A stretch of DNA of 64,000 nt from Galbula dea (Eukaryota > Chordata > Aves > Piciformes > Galbulidae): the NCBI GenBank assembly GCA_013399015.1, contig VWZX01004673.1, positions 248,733 to 312,732 on the forward strand, read 5' to 3'. Positions 1 through 15,825 of the stretch are shown here, piece by piece. How positions within the stretch are numbered: position 1 is the first letter of the stretch; every line of letters begins with the position of its first letter. The notes below the pieces were generated by a model. The model was not told where the DNA came from and ran no database searches. It worked only from the letters and a program-made list of their open reading frames with translations. Position numbers and translations under genes: made by a program.

Positions 1-3000
1 CAATGCCCGCTATATAAATGCAGACTTAGAATACAGAGAACCACCTCCAAGAATAATTAAAACACAGTATAAACACTGAATCTTCCCAACAGAACTACTG
101 AGATACTGTTACCATAAAACATAGGACACTTTTTCCATGATACCTGCCAAAGCTAGCTGTAGTTCCATTCTTTCATTGTACTTTACTGTCTCCAGCTCCT
201 CAGTATCTTATACTTTCGTTTTCTCTCCTTGACCTAAAAGCCAGCAAGGTAGCCTCACTAGGTACTACAGAGATAGTTGAATTTGTACCACTATACATAT
301 GTTTTCTTCATTCTGTTCATCTGGCTCAGCTCTAAGAAGTTTCTGGATGAAATGCTCTGCCTCTTCTTAAAATCTGTTCTGTGCTTCCCATAGAGCCTGT
401 AGCCTATAACACCTTAGTACTTTCATTACACAGTTCAACTATCAGCAATAGCTTACAGCAAGCCTAGTCAAACAGCAGGATACCTCTGAATTTACAAGAA
501 ATTTTGTGTGACTGGAATTCATGGGAAACCCAGCAATGTCTTTCATACAAGATTTGTATTTTTTCATCTCATGTCTTTCTTCTCCCTTCTAGAACTTTAA
601 GAAATAGTGATAGCTCTGCTCAACTCATTAAAAAAAAAAAAAATCACTCTTCTTTCTCCAGTTTTACATTAGACACTATCTTCTAGTAGCAGGAGTTGAA
701 ATTCATCTTCATTAACACAAGGAACCAGAATTTCATACAAAATTAAAGACAACTTTTTAATGCCTTGTACAACGGCACCAAAGCCATCTCCTTATTTCTA
801 CTGGTAAACCTCATCTGATGAGTCTTTGAATTGCCTTTATCTCCTCCTGCCTACAACAGGTGTACCACAAGCTGGCTCAGCTTGTCATCAACATTACAGT
901 CTGGTTATCATCTTTTCAAAGTCTTCTGGATGAAGCAAGAATTCCCTATTTATATTTTCAACAAATTTTCACTTCAGTTACTGTTCTGATATCAACTTGC
1001 TTTCTTCTTATAAAATACTCTGATTATGAACAGTGATGCCACTCAACTTTATTTTGATTATTTTGCCAATATGTTCATGCTCACTCTTCTTTGACCCAGC
1101 ATCATCAATGAAAAGATCAAAAATATTGTTTCCAAAACCACTCCTAGAAAGCCTCAACTTGAAACTCTCTTCTCAACAGTTGTCACAGTCCCTGTAACCA
1201 GCAAAATATGTAAAAAGATATCAACAACTAAGCATTTTCTCTTCCCACTTCCAAACAGAATGAGTTTAAGGTCCTAGAACTCCCTCAGTTAAAATATCTA
1301 TTATACCAATCTAAAACTGCCAGTTTACACAAGAACATGAACTTAAGTAACAATCCTCCCTTACTACCAGAATGTTACATTAGAAAAACTGAAACCTGAA
1401 CTTCAAATAAGGCTTTCTATATAATACATGTTATACATTAACATTTTCCCACACTTCAGGGAAAAAAACATTTAACTTTAAGGAAAACAAACAAACAAGC
1501 AAAACCTCTAACACAGAAATCTACTATGTCAGAATTTAAAAAACTAAAACTGAAAGTAAGTTGAAGCAGCTGAGAATTCTCAGGTTTTGGGGGTATTTTT
1601 GTTGTTACAGTAGTGATGGGGTAGGCTATGTGTTTAGTAGCACTCTTGCAAGTTTTTCTCTACCTAAATACAATCAAGGATAAGCTGTAGGGAAGCACCT
1701 GCCTGTCACTGGAGTCACAGGCACTCAAGGGGTTTTAGCAGAAATTTTCACTGATAGGAATATGGTAAATAAGAAAGCAACTGATTTCAGAATACTGCAG
1801 AGCCTACCAAATCTTCACAGACACTAAATAAAGTTCATGCTGCAATACCAGTTATGGACTGTCACGTGCTGTAAAGATTGGAATGCACTGAAGCGCACAT
1901 TTTAGTTTCTTTACTTTTGAGGAACCGAGAAAACTAAGTGTACTGTAACAAGTCTCTCCTTCCTTAACTACACTTAATTCATAACTAAGTTCTGCAAGGT
2001 TCACTTAAGATTTATTTAGTTAACTGTAACTTCTTTTTCAATAGATATAATCTAGTAAGTTATAACAGATTCATAGGTCTAAAGTAAAAAGTAATAGTTA
2101 TCTTTCTGATCTCCTTGTTCCTTACCCTTCACTAGATTCTTCAATTTCCTCCTACTCCTACAGTCTAGTCACACTGTTGCCTACACTTACAATCAGTCCT
2201 TTCCCACCTGTTTTTAATGCTGAATGAGGCATAATTCAGATGAGCTGAACAAAGACAGAGACACTTCTAGACATACTAGATGTAAGAAACATTAAAATAA
2301 TGAAAATAGGTATGTAAATATCAAATTGATTAGAAGTAAAAACACATTCTGGTACAACTCAGCAACTGTTCTCATTCCATTCGTAGTCTCAGCTGGGATA
2401 CTGACTAAACTCATAGTATCTTATTGTCACTGGGAAACTGTTTAAATTGGCTCAAATTTGCTGTAAGCAAAACTGGTTGGAAAATTATACCTGTTAAAGG
2501 TGACACTCATTTCAATCAGAGCTGGCAGACTGCTCTCAGATGGCCCATGGAAGCACTGCATGACTTCATGACTGTAGTCTCTGAGTTCTTCACCTCCTCC
2601 TCACGCACAAAAAAAGTTACCTGACCTGTTGGATCAGTGTTCTAGCCAGTCACACCTTCAAAGCCACAACTACCACTTTAGCTTTTAATCTTGTTTTTTG
2701 CTTGTCTAAACATTGGTATGGTTTTGTTACAATATCAGAAAAATGCACTTTAACAATACATGCACACTTATCAAAAGCATCCTTTGAGGTTGACTGTACA
2801 TACAGTTCACCAGAGACAAAATTGATGTTTTTGTTTTTTCCAGACACCCAAAGTATTCTTAAAATACATCACTCAAAATTAAGTTCTCCATTGAAAGCCT
2901 AAGGGTGCTGTAGCTTTATCACTGAAGTTGTTCAAATTTCATTTCTTCTAAGTTTAATAAGATCAAAATACAGTAACTCTGAAAAGTTGGCTTTACAAGG

Positions 3001-6000
3001 GTGTAAACAAACCCAACACTTTACAGCCCTTTGACAATACCCTAATCTTTTCCAAATTTAACAGTAAAACTTGAAGCAGAACATTCCTCTCTCTCTAAGG
3101 GTATTCAGAAGTGTTGGAACAAATAACAAATACAGAGACTTTAACCATACAAATAACCAAAAGCCTGACTGATTCAGGGAATCAGCATTAGGACTAAACT
3201 GATTTACTTGAAATTTGCAGCTACTATATGATCATCATTATTAAATTAGAAAAGGTTCAGTTTTATGTAGACTTGACACCAGGCAGAAGTAAAGTATAAA
3301 TTCATATTGCCTAACATCATATCCAGTACAGCTCCATTACTCTAGATATCATACAGGCAAGTAGCATAAGGTTGAGTTCCAACCAGCCTACCACCCATCT
3401 TTGAAAGTTTCCCCAATCCCCTTCTCAGCACATAAGAGGAAAACTTAGTTCTTTAGGAAGGGGGTGTGCAGAAAGCAGCAGCAAAAGAGCTCAGGATTAT
3501 CTGTTGCTATAACAAAACAATGTTTTCATCCAACAGTGTAAATTCACTGCTTGCAAGAAAAAAAAAACCCTATGTCACAGAAAAGCAGTCTGAATAATTG
3601 TACCTTGTATTGCTCTGTTCCTATAGAAACTGACTTCCCTGTAGTAGTTAATTGTTAATCAATTTATATTTTTCATTACAAAGCTCAATTAGAGTAAAAT
3701 ACAACACAGTAATATCTGTCCAGCAAGTCAGAATTCTGTCTTTTCTGGCTACTACTGGCTTTTGCAAGCCCTACAGGACTGCCTGATACAATGTTTTTAT
3801 TAAGCCCACAACTCCATCATGTTGCAGAATGTTAACAAAATATTACTCAAAGCCCTAATTACTTTTGTACTAAAAGTAGGATGTAACTGGCTGGTATCCT
3901 GAGAGCCCCGAACAGTCCTACGGAAGTTATGTGAATAAATCATCGACCAAGTGTATAACCTATGCTCCAAAAATAGAATGAGGCTCACTGGTTTATGCTT
4001 TTTGTGGTCATATTTAGTAACAGACCAATGAAATAACATTTTTTCCTTAACTCTTATCCTGAAGATGTTAATTTGCAATGCATCTTCCTTCTGGGGCTGA
4101 ATACATTTCACAATGACCCAATCTAACAAGGCAAAAAGTGCTACAGAACAAGAATAGGAGCACAGGATACTAGAAAACAATTGTCAAGGACCAAATCCCT
4201 AACACAGGTGCACTGCAGTGAACTCAGATTTCCCACAACCCTGTATGTACAGTTCTGAGATATCACCTATAATCTGCAAATCAGAGTCCTGCTTCAGAAG
4301 TTTCAGAGCAAAAGGCAGCATGTTCCCAATTCCAGCACAAGCTTTCCCCAGCAGCCTTATTTTAAAATAAGCAAAGTATTAAGATACTTTAAGTAATATC
4401 AAGTGTTGACAGTTTCACTGGTGGGACGTAATGTGGGAAAAAAAATCCTTTTGCTTGCTTTTAAATCACCATCTTCAAAAATTACCACTAAAGGGATAAA
4501 GATGTTTAATGTACCAAGCAGTCACACAACATGGTCTCTTTTCTCAGGTTGATTTTTGTCTCAAATAGGAGGGAATGATCAGACTATGTATTGTCACCTA
4601 CTCATCTTCTTGGAGACATTAGTACTGGCCACTGTGTAACTGTCCACATCTCAAACATTTTGCTAAAGGTTTTTAGAGAATCCTTCATAAGAGCACAAAA
4701 CTGAACACAGTTAGTCTACTGACAGTACATAGCCCAGCTAGTAAATCATCTCTCTCAATGATATTGGCATACTAATACTATGCACGCTGCGGGTTGCTGC
4801 TGCCAGAAGTAATCATACCTTCAACCAGCACTGACATTAGCAGACTGTTCTAACCTAAATTTCCCTTCACACCAGCTTGCACTGAAAGTACCACAGTTGC
4901 AAGACAACTACTACTCAGAGGCGATACAAACAAAGACAAGATTCCCAAATGGCTCAAGAGAAAGCACAGCAAAAGCATTTTCTACTGTCATTAGGCTGGA
5001 CTTCTCCAAGCACTGATCTCAGTAGCATTCCCCTTTGTCTGTCTCCCTCTTATGTGCAAGCAAAGCCCCTATCAATTTAGAACTAACAAAAAATAACACA
5101 CAGATCAACCAGTCCAATACATTTTTTGTTTTTGCCAAAGGGGTTATCTATTGCTCAGGGGGAACAGACACACAGGCTGCTACAGCAAACACAGAGTTGG
5201 AGCAGCTAAGCAAGCTGTCTCTAGACTGCTGCAGCAACTTAATTGACAACAAGCACTTCGTTACTCTAACAACGAGGAAAAGCATGAATCATCTTGAACA
5301 TCACTAAAGGCAGCTTCATCTGGGCATCTACTTGACAGAACAATTGTTTTGCCCCATCTGCCCAGTCCAGAAGTACTAACGTGTGCCTGTTTGCAGGCAC
5401 AAACCATTCCGGCTCAGTTTAGTGCATTTACGCAGACACAGAGGCTGCATTTTGGCTTAAACGCAGAATGACACTTAAACAGTCAGCTCACTGGCATGGA
5501 GGCTATTCTGTCAACACTGTTAAAGGGTGGAAAATTCATCTAGAACAGCACCTTAAAACTCTGCAGATGTTTGTTAACTCTCCGTGACACAGAGCCTTAA
5601 GTTATTCTTCACAAGGGACTGCAGTTTCACCACTGAAGGTGAAAAAGGCAGGCCAAACACCCCCATGTGTTTAACTGATATGAACTAACTGCAGTTACCT
5701 TTAGAGGGGACAGATCACAAGCTGACATTCTGAGGTAATGGCAAGATTTTGCTAGAAGTCACCTGTTGAGATATATAGCTAATGCTATTAAACAACAATA
5801 ATTCCCTAGTCAACCCAAGGATCTTTCTTTTACAAGCTCCACCCTTTGTTTCTGAAAGTCTTTGAGGAAAAAAAATCCTCCTGGATCAATATATCATACA
5901 GAACAGGCACACTTCAAAAAAACCCAACCTAATATTTCTTTGGTTATTTATAAGCAAGCGTAATAATTTGAGCTGACACATCCAAGATGGGCTATAAGTC

Positions 6001-9000
6001 AGGTAAGAAATACTGTATTTGGTAGTATACATGGCATCAAACTTCAAAAGTGGTATTGCCTAACCATGCATCTATTCTTGCTCTCATGAATTATTTTTGA
6101 AAGACAGACCCTCTTGACACCCTAAATGCAAACAGGTAGCTATTGAAGGTCTCTGGCCCACTGTCTATTAAAGAGGCTTGGGTGAGGGCAGTGGGGGGGA
6201 AGACACCACTAGAAATACTTTAATTTAAAAAGAAAGTCTGAAAAATAAATTCAACTGTTTGCTGTATAGATACTAGTAGGAGAAACAGGTGAAAACTCAC
6301 AGGAAAAATGCAGACTAAGACTTTACCTATGGCTTCAAAATACAGTAGTAGAGTTGATTTTTAGAGGTGGTATTTGCCATTCAGATAACTACATTATGCA
6401 AACCCAAACATCTAAACTATATTTTAAATCTCATGAACATTATTTAAAAAGAAATCATTACATGACTGTTTCTCTATAATACTAAGGACAGGAACTGATA
6501 GAAAAACAGAATAATTATAGCAACAAAATACATCACTTTACAACAACTTCAGTCAAAGTTAAATTTCAATGATTGTTTCAATCTGTGACCTCCCCCCAAA
6601 AAATCCTCAGAAATAAACTGCCACAGTTAAAATGTGAGTAGACTGTGACTTGTAGGATTACATATTTATTATGGTTTACATTTGTAAGCCAGGAAGAAAA
6701 GACATTTATGTTACTCAGATTTACTGAGTTATCCTTGTGACTGTGCAGGCTAAAGTGCCCTTAAGGCATCATTCCAGTAGTTTATTTCACCAGAGTCAAT
6801 GATTTTTAACAGATAGTTTCAATATATATTGGCATACTTTCTGCCTCCTGTGGTTGCTGCTCCCACTTGCTTTAGCTGAAAGTGAGCATTAAAGCCATAA
6901 ACTGGAGTCCTCTCAAAGTTTTAAGTGGTATCACTTTCCTGACAAAATGTATGAAAACTTCCTGTAAGATGATTTTTTTTTAATTATTCATCAGAGACTG
7001 GGGATAATGAAGTTTGTTCCTAGCATCCAATATCTTCCCCCTACTCCCAGGCATTTTTTAAGTTGAAGTTCTAGCTTATGCAAGCGTTTATTCTAACATA
7101 GCACTTCACATTTTCTAGGTGTATAAAAATCAGGCACCATTAAACCAAGAACTGCTTAACACAGCCACTTTCCAATGCCACACAGTGTTAATTTTTTTTT
7201 AAATCATTTAAAATAATTAAGCATTATTTCTTTGACCATTACAGCCACGAGAAACTTATGATTAACTCATGAAATTAAAGACCGATTACAGTCAGTAAAC
7301 CAAAACTGAAATCAGTTTGGAGAAAGTATCTATTAGAGATCTCTCATTCCATTATGCTTTACTAAATAATGCAAGAGAAAAACCCCAGTGCAAGTTATGA
7401 CACTGCCTCTGGAAAGATTTCAGTTGTAGTGGCTAGGGTGGTCTCGTACGCTACAGGGCTACATCCAGTCTACTGACAGCCTGCTAAACAGAAGCTGGAA
7501 CATGCAAAAGCAGCTGCTTTTAAGTTATTTTAAGGAGGGGGAAAGAAATGGGAAGGATGTAGATGCTAGAAGATGGTTTTCATATACATTTGGACTTAAA
7601 AGCGGGGTGAGGTAATGAAGGAAAAATACTCAGTTTCTGAAAAGGACACAGCAGAATATTATTACTTTAACTTACACTATGACATACTTGAGGTTAGTTT
7701 AGCTTCCTTAAGCTTTCTAAGAGGACAATGGCATTATCAGGCAATATGAGCATGTTTTCAAGTAGTAATTGGTCCAAGAATGCCAATTCATAGTCATAAC
7801 AACTGGACAGCAAGTGGCCTTCAGATACATGTCCTTCAAAAGGAAGCATTCTTTCACATGATTCCCTTTAACGAGAGGACTACAATACTAGTTCAAACTA
7901 GGGCATTAAATTTTATTCTAGAAAGTCAAACAAGACAATTATGGCTTGCAATCCTCTCGGAGATGGGTCTAGGCAATGTTTAATTAGAGTCTGAGGCATC
8001 TTCAATATACATTTTAACTATTAACAGTTAACTATTTAACTGTTTTGCAGACTGTCAGATGTCAAAGCATAATTTGAACTCCTTGTAATTTATGCACACA
8101 GAACCACACTTGTAAAGATTCTGACAAAGCTGGCCCACAAAACTCATTACAAGGAAGTGTTTGTTACAAATGACCATTGTTTGCATCTGTGAAGCATTAT
8201 GACTAAAAAAATTCTGTCAAACTGCAAAGAATAAATACCACCATTAATGGTTTTACACTCAATTCCTTCAACTCAATTCATTTAAGTGCACTACAAACAC
8301 ACTTCAACACAAAACAAAAAAAAACCCAAACAATTTATACCTGCAGTGACAAAAACAGACCAGCCACTTACACAATAAAACCTCACTGCCCATAAAATAC
8401 TGAATACCAATCTAGGGGTTTGGCCAGCATAGCCTAGGATTCACACTCGAACATGCTAGCCAAACAGGCAGCCATGGATAAATTAACTACTACCTTGGAG
8501 AGCAATCCTTCAGAGGATATACTGCAATAGTTCACTAAAGTTAAACAGTTGTGGTATAGGCTTGAAGCACAGACTAGGAGAAGTAAAAGCATAGCAGATC
8601 AATGCCACTATGTACAACACAAAAGCAGCCCCTAGATAATCATCATTTTGTAAGCTCCATCAAGTGCAGATACTTTGCTCTCTTCCACGGCAAGAAATAT
8701 TTAAACTTAACAGCATAACAGTGTTATTTTAAAGAGCCTTTTTTAGTCTTTAAAGCAGCTTTATAGTCTCTCCACTTACTTGAGCCAGTTCTAGTTGGTC
8801 TATGTAAGTCTCAGAATAAAATTAAACACTTAAATCTGCCTATACTCCTGTAATCTGCATTAGTGCTTCATTTCCTTCAGAAGTGTCACTGAGAGAAAGT
8901 AACCAAAAAACCCCATCCTCCAGAAAACTCTGTAAGACTATATTGTAACACATCTTGTCAGTCTTTAGTACAGCCCAGCTAGAATGAAAAAAGAATCTGT

Positions 9001-12000
9001 CTACATCATAAAACTTGAGGTGATAAGTATATATACCCATTAGACACCTGAAACAGATTTCCAAGAGACTTTCAAATACCTTCACAAGCACAGATCAACA
9101 AGTAAAACACTACTGCTCTACCCACAACACCTCCACAGGACTGGGGAATCCAGACTCAACATTACAAATACTACCTGCAAGACAGAGAAGACAAAAACTC
9201 AGCTAGAAATTAAGGAGTTTCTTGAAAAAATTAAACCTACAACACCCTTTGGAAGAGGAGCAAAATAGATTTACAGTGTCACATCCAGCACACCTGAGAA
9301 ATGTGGATTACACAAATTCCTCCAGCACTGAATGAGATTATCTTCCCAGTTGCAGGAAGGCCCCAGATACCTTTGAGAAAAGTTTTATTGTCCTTACTGT
9401 GATACTTCCATTAGCCACCCTTGCCTGGCCTCAATTTGACAATAAGAGAGAAGTTGGATTCTAGTATGAATAAATACTTCAATGTTTTAATATACTTCTA
9501 TATTTAATATAAATATACTTAAATGCATTAAAAATTCCTCACAGTAGGATTTGACAGTCATAGTAGTAAATCCTTCTTTAGTATCAAAACCACTGAAACA
9601 AATTTGACTGTAAGCATCTAGAGTTTGGGGAGAAAAAGCACCCAAGGTAAACTTGTCAAAAGCAAGCACCAAACAAATCTAATTGTCTTCTGAAAAAGTA
9701 ACTGGACTAGACGAAAAAGTACAGCAGCAAACACAATGCGTAGTTTTCAAGTTCTATGAGATATTTCAGTTAATGGATTAGGGACAACATCAAATTTGTG
9801 AATTGTATCAAGATTGGAAGGATTTTTTGCAGTATGCAGCAGAGATCTAGAAATAGAAACACTAATAAACTAAACAACCAAATTCAATGAGAATGCTATT
9901 TGGCATTTCTAAACTATAACAACAATAACAAAAATCAACACATGGACAAAAAATGGGAGAAAAGTAGCAATATGATAAGAAAAAATCCAAGTGAGTCAAC
10001 ATTGTGAGCACGATTCAAAAATGTCATTGCCAAGAATATTAGAAACCAGACATAGCAGGCAGTTAATTCTCCCTTACTCTGCACTGAAGTCATAGTGGAA
10101 GTACTATATCTAGTTTAGGTACCACAAGGGCAAGCTAACATATGCTAATATACAGGAAAGAAATCAAAACACTTGGAAATTGTAATCTGAGAGGGGAGGT
10201 TAAAAGAACTGAACTTACCTAGCTTAGAAAAATGAGAGGAAAAAATTAACAAGTTTTCAAATATGTAAAAGCCAAAGGTAACAGTCAACTGTTCTCTATG
10301 TCCACAGTAAATTGCATTCATCCTGGTTTGTTTGTTTTTATCCCTTGAAAAATAAATTCAGTTAGATACCTGGGGAGGGGAGAAGAAAGAAAGAAAACTA
10401 AGCCCCAAACAAGTTATTTAGGGAGGCTGTGGAATTCTTGTTACTTCAAGTTTAAGAACTGATCACAAGATGTAAGCATACTTCCTTCTGCTTCAGTGCA
10501 AGTGTACCTTCAAGGATCCTTACAATTCTCAGCATTTTCATAGCTCATATATGCTATTAAAATGCACATTGTTTTCAGAGGCCTGACACAGCTTAGTGAT
10601 CTGTAAATATACTGTAATATAAACTCATCTTCCCCCTGCATCTTGAAAAAAATTGCTGGTTTTCTCCACAGATTCCAGCTGCCACCCCAGAACTGTCTTG
10701 CACTACTTCTCCCAGACCAGTATTTTAAGCATAGTGACAAATGCCATGCATTATCATTATGTCATTGCAATGAGACCCTAGGTGAAAAGCCTATAGAATG
10801 AAAGGCACCACCAGGAATAACACTTTCCAACTGGAAAACAGACTCCAGTATCAGTCCAGACTCAAAAAAGGCAATTTTTTAGAAAATAGTGAACTGCAAA
10901 GGAAGGAATCCTACACATCATCAGTATTTTTACTGATAATCAGGAACTTAGAATATGATAACTCTTAATAAAAGAAGCTGCGATATGAGATTACTTTCAT
11001 CTCATTACAAACATAATTACTTCTAAGCCAGCTGCACAACATAAGGTTAAAGACAGTCAAAAGATTCTGCCCGCCATGCCTCCACCAACCTGAACTTATC
11101 ACCTACATACTTTCTACTCCAACACCATTACAACATATTGTAATATTCAATAGTTATTGATAGACTGCTGCTTTAGGTAGCTGCAGAAAATAAGCACAAC
11201 AAAAGACAAAGCCTCCTTTTACAAAAGAGGTTCCAAAAAATGAAACAACCAATGTTAAGAAAGCCTGTCACATGTTAACAAAGAGCTTGCAGTGAGAGTT
11301 TAAATACAACGTGAAAAGTTTAACATATATATGCTAAATTACATGTTCAAATTTAATAACTTCCCAATGTCACAACAGCTAAGACTGTGTACCATGCAAT
11401 ACTACTGCTAGTATCTACCTATATAGGATGATATCACATCAACACTTGCAGACTAACTTGACCATAAACCTTCACAATATACAGAAAACACCACTTTAAT
11501 TATCATACACACAGTTTTCTTAAAGGAAAAGGCACTAGTTTCCCAGTAGAAAGGGAAACAGATTTGATACGTAATGTCAGCAGCAATCTAGAAGGCCTTG
11601 TTTTGTCAGCCATTCCTAAGGCAAGGAAGGTGAGACAGCGCTCTTCCTTTCCAGCCTAATGAATCACCTAATAAATCATTTTGCAAAGCTAGCCACCAAA
11701 CATATTTAAGTACTCCAAGACTGTCTCATAAGCAAAAATCAAGTAACAGCCCTTACTCCTGCTTTGGGGCTGCAAGAAAAGGCAACCCATCCAAAGCATC
11801 AATGCATCACAGTTTGAGCAGTAATTTTTGAATTATTACGTTACAATCCAACTCCACGAAGAAGCAAATGCCTAAAGTAACAGAAAATGCTTCCTTTAAC
11901 ATCTTTAACTCTTTAATCAAAATTAAGTCAACAATCCCCCAAGAACAGATCACTCTGAATCTGACTTCAGGCTGAAATAAAGGCTTTATTCTGGAGACAC

Positions 12001-15000
12001 CTCATAAGACAGCGGATCCAATCCAACTCAGGCCACTGCAGGGGGTAGCTTTGTTTGTTCCCAAAACCCTTCTTTGCTCTAGGTGCGCCTGCTAATATCC
12101 AGCCCCAAGATGAGACAGTTCAACTGACCAAATCAAGAGAAAATCTGTCCAGAAAAACAGCAAGTACTTTGCTGCTGCTTTAGCAAGCCGAACTAGCTCA
12201 ACCAGAGGTTCAGCACTGCCAAATACAGCAAGGATATACAAGTGCACTGTCAAGAGGATACTATGCTTCTAGAACATCATTTTCAGCTGTCGCTAGTTGA
12301 ATTCATTAAAATTTACACATTCTGTTTAACAAGAGACCACTGTACACATTTAACCTTAAAGCCAAAAGTTAAGGAGTACTGAAAAGGAAAGCTCACAGAT
12401 ACTCAGTACCATTGGGAACTTACTTAACATAAGGAAAACAACCACATCTCATTATAACACAGCTTAATTTCCCCATACTAAACTACAGGTTCCTTTCTTT
12501 TTTCAGCAGATCCAAATCAGAAAGCAACATTTTTCTGGAAGCCTGCATTACCTTCTCAACACAAAGCAAGCTGCACATATTTCATTACAAAAACAACTGA
12601 TGTGCTTTCTTTGATATGGAAAGTATACAAACATGGTAACATGTTTCATGGTAATGGTAAAGTTCAATGGTAACATGGAAACATAAAACAGCAAAAACTC
12701 AGCTTCCTTTTTAAAGGGCAAAGAACAACGTTGGGAGAAAATGTCTTTTTGCTTCAAGTCTCTAAAGACAACTTGAAATGCTGTCTAAAACTCTCTTTGT
12801 CTCTCTACCAAACTGTCATCGCTGTGTATTAGCACTCCATCTTCACACCACTGTCCTGGACAGTAGAAATAACTTTCCAAACAAGTTTCTTGGAAGAAGG
12901 ATCAAGGTTAAAAAAAGATCCCTCCAAACATTTTTTTTCTTCACATAGGTCAAACACCCTAAACAGAACACATGCATTAACAGTCTACTCTAAAAAGATG
13001 ACTTACAAACTAGATGTAACAGACTCAATGTATTTAGGATTTAACTAAAAGAAGAAAGCTTAGCATCATTAATTTCAAGAAATATCCTTTCAAGTGGTAT
13101 CTTTGACTCAATATTACATAATTTATTCTTAAGTGTCATTCATGGCTTAAGTGTGACACTTACTTGATGTGTACTGATCTGCAGTGGATTACCGATGCAA
13201 GAATTATCTCAGCATCTAACAGACGCGGTTACTTAAAATAAAGTCCTGGTGCTTCTTTCACTCATTTTAGTAAAAATATTGCATTTTCTTAGCAAGAAAA
13301 GAAGCAGACCTTAAAAGAAGATGAAAGAAAAATCAAAATCATAGCTACCTGACATACACACACAGTATAACTTCACTAAATTTAAATCAGATGCCAATAT
13401 TCTAATATGACTTAGCCAAAAGGAAAATTATAGCCTTAAAGTAATTAGGGAGTTTTAGAAAGGGATACTTAGATAATTATGAACAGTTAAAATTTACGTT
13501 ATTAGCATCTGTGTTCTGCAGAGGATAACAAATATGTTGGCCTTTAACAGACAAAAGTCCCTCTCCCTCCCTCGTCCCCAAGAACAGGAAGGCATGCAGA
13601 GTTGGATTCTTTATCCAGTTTAAGGCAGAATTACATACTATCAGTTTAGGTAAAAATGGCTCTCTCCCTTTTATGAAAACCACAACATATAACTTTTCAT
13701 TCTGAAAAGCTCAAATAATCAGTTGAAAAACTGTCAGTCTGCTCTTAATGTCAACTTTGTACATAGCCATTGTACATAGACACATACAATGCCTTCCAAG
13801 TTTAATACAGATTGTGTTCCCTGTTTTCATGTAAAGCATTTTCTTTAAGTGTGTTTCAACCTATTTCAGCTCTTTCTCTAGGTTCACTTTACTAAGGTTA
13901 ATCTGTTATACATACAGAATACACAAACACTGTAAAAGGTCATTGAAATGAATTCTGTACTAAGAACATGTATGTTTTATACTACTCAGAGAGAAAAGTA
14001 TTAAACACCGTAACTGGTAATCCTCAAAGCTCACAAGTTAACAATCTGACAAACTAAAATTTTCCCAGTTACTGTACAACACACCAGCATCTTTTAGCAT
14101 CTTAAAAAGAAAGTAATTACAATAGTCAGGTCAAAGTATTTTTTTATAATTTGAAAATGTTATTCAGTTCCCTATTCTTAATGAAGTTCCAGGCATTAGC
14201 TTTTTATTTTTCAGAAATATGGCAAGAGATGACTAAGATAACTTGAAAAGAATCACATGTACCATTATTAAACTACATAAATGCCTGCTCTGTAAACTAA
14301 GTGAGAGAACTCTGCAGTTACTTTGTATGAAAATAATGAATATATCAGAATCCAAACATGATAATTATTGAGGATACAGATTTTCAGAGATATTGGCACT
14401 CACAATACCTTGTAGAGGTAGCAACTACTTATAAATAGCAAATACAGTTTGATACAAAATACTCATCTCATGCTTAAAGAAACTATTGTCCAAGTATTAC
14501 TTAAAAGATAATTAGATTATTAAAATTCATTAAGGGACGAAACTAAAATCCATATGCAGTTTTCTATATAATTATACAGAACATATCAGACCTATTAAGT
14601 CATAGTCAACTGACAACTACGTAGGCTTTATTCTCCAGTCGGTGTTTACATTTTGTAGAGAGGAGGAGTAATATGGGCACCAACTTAGGACACAGTATAT
14701 TCTGGTATTATTCCTTGCCCATCTACAAGCTTCCCGCACAGCCTTGCGTACATCATTAGTTCTCTGTGCCTTCATTCCATGTTGCATAGTGGGCTAAGAG
14801 CAGAAGGTTTCAAGGTATTCACATTATGACAGCTGAGTCTCAAGTATGTACGATAATGAACAGCCACTTCTTGAAACACAAAAGAGAAAGCTGACAATCA
14901 TTATATCTGTTTAAATATGTTAGGAGTGACACATGTTCACTCAGCACGACAAATTTTGAATCCTCCTCTAAATCCCATAAAATCAAGGGCCTTAACAAAC

Positions 15001-15825
15001 AACAAGTAGAAAGGGTTTGTTCAAAAATACAGTTACTTAAGAGATCAAATGCATGCACTGTTAGTCCTACATCAAATAACGACAGGTAAGGAATCTCTCC
15101 TAAGTGCACCACTGTTTCTTTCCTATAAAAGTAACTTTCTCTGTGTAATTATCTGACATTTAAAACTCAGCTCATCTCGCTGCTTCCATTTAGAAACAAT
15201 CCTAACATCAATCGACACTTCAAAGTCACGACAAAGGCCTAAAATTACAATGAATACTGTAGCCATTCAGTCAAAGCCAGAAAGATCCTAGAAGCAGGGA
15301 TTTGACACCAACGTAATCACGACAGGCGTCCAGCAAACTCAGACCTGAAGCAGCAGGTGAAGGAGGCCCAGGGTTGCCTTGCCAATGGAAAGCCAACCCT
15401 CATTTCTGCACGCCAAGCAGGGCCCAAGCAATGGCATCCCTCCAAAGGGCCCACACACAGACACACACCCCTACCGTCGGTGACACCGTATGTGAAGAAA
15501 ACAATTAGTACTGGGCCAGTGCCAGTCACCTCACACAGCCCTCCAGCCTTCGCTCCCCCTCCCCTAACCGCTACCCCACAGGCCAGTTAATCGGAAAGCG
15601 GCTGAAGCCCCAGACATAACCGGTCCGCAACCGAGAATCTGCCAGCCCGAAGGCCGCCGGCGAGGGGACCCCGAAGGAGAGATGGCCCGGCCTCTGCCCC
15701 CCGCCCACGGCGCAGCCCCCCGCGGCGGGGCTCCCACACCCCACTAGCAGCCGACGGACCCTCGGCAAGCGGCCGGCGCGGAGCTCCCTCCACTCCCCCA
15801 CAGCCCGGCCGCCGAGCCTCGGTAC
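1..15825 (-). other. WDR20: WDR20 intron 1 (partial, no coding exon seen)
   Basis: This AT-rich stretch lies downstream, on the minus strand, of the WDR20 exon 1 donor (GCAAG|GTACC, read at about 15830-15821). I looked on the minus strand for WDR20 exon 2, which should encode the segment around CHDFNHLTA, and for the large WD40 exon, and found neither. The whole stretch is therefore read as intron 1, consistent with the long first intron of this gene in other vertebrates. The open frames inside it, the longest being 126 codons at 3800-4180 on the minus strand, have no recognisable domain and look like chance. No clear mobile element tail was noticed here. Confidence 0.7.

Noticed and set aside
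3800..4180. 126-codon minus-strand open frame in WDR20 intron 1
   Set aside because: It has the same strand as WDR20 but no WD40 or other motif, no fitting splice sites and ordinary intronic composition; read as chance.
5383..5400. Perfect 7-base inverted repeat with a 4-base loop (gtgcctg/caggcac)
   Set aside because: It is short and isolated, with no sign of a structured RNA or a regulatory family; expected by chance in 64 kb.
15571..15825. Extension of the WDR20 exon 1 frame downstream of position 15826
   Set aside because: The frame stays open only because the CpG-rich intron lacks stops. The protein stops matching WDR20 exactly at the AAG|GTACC donor.
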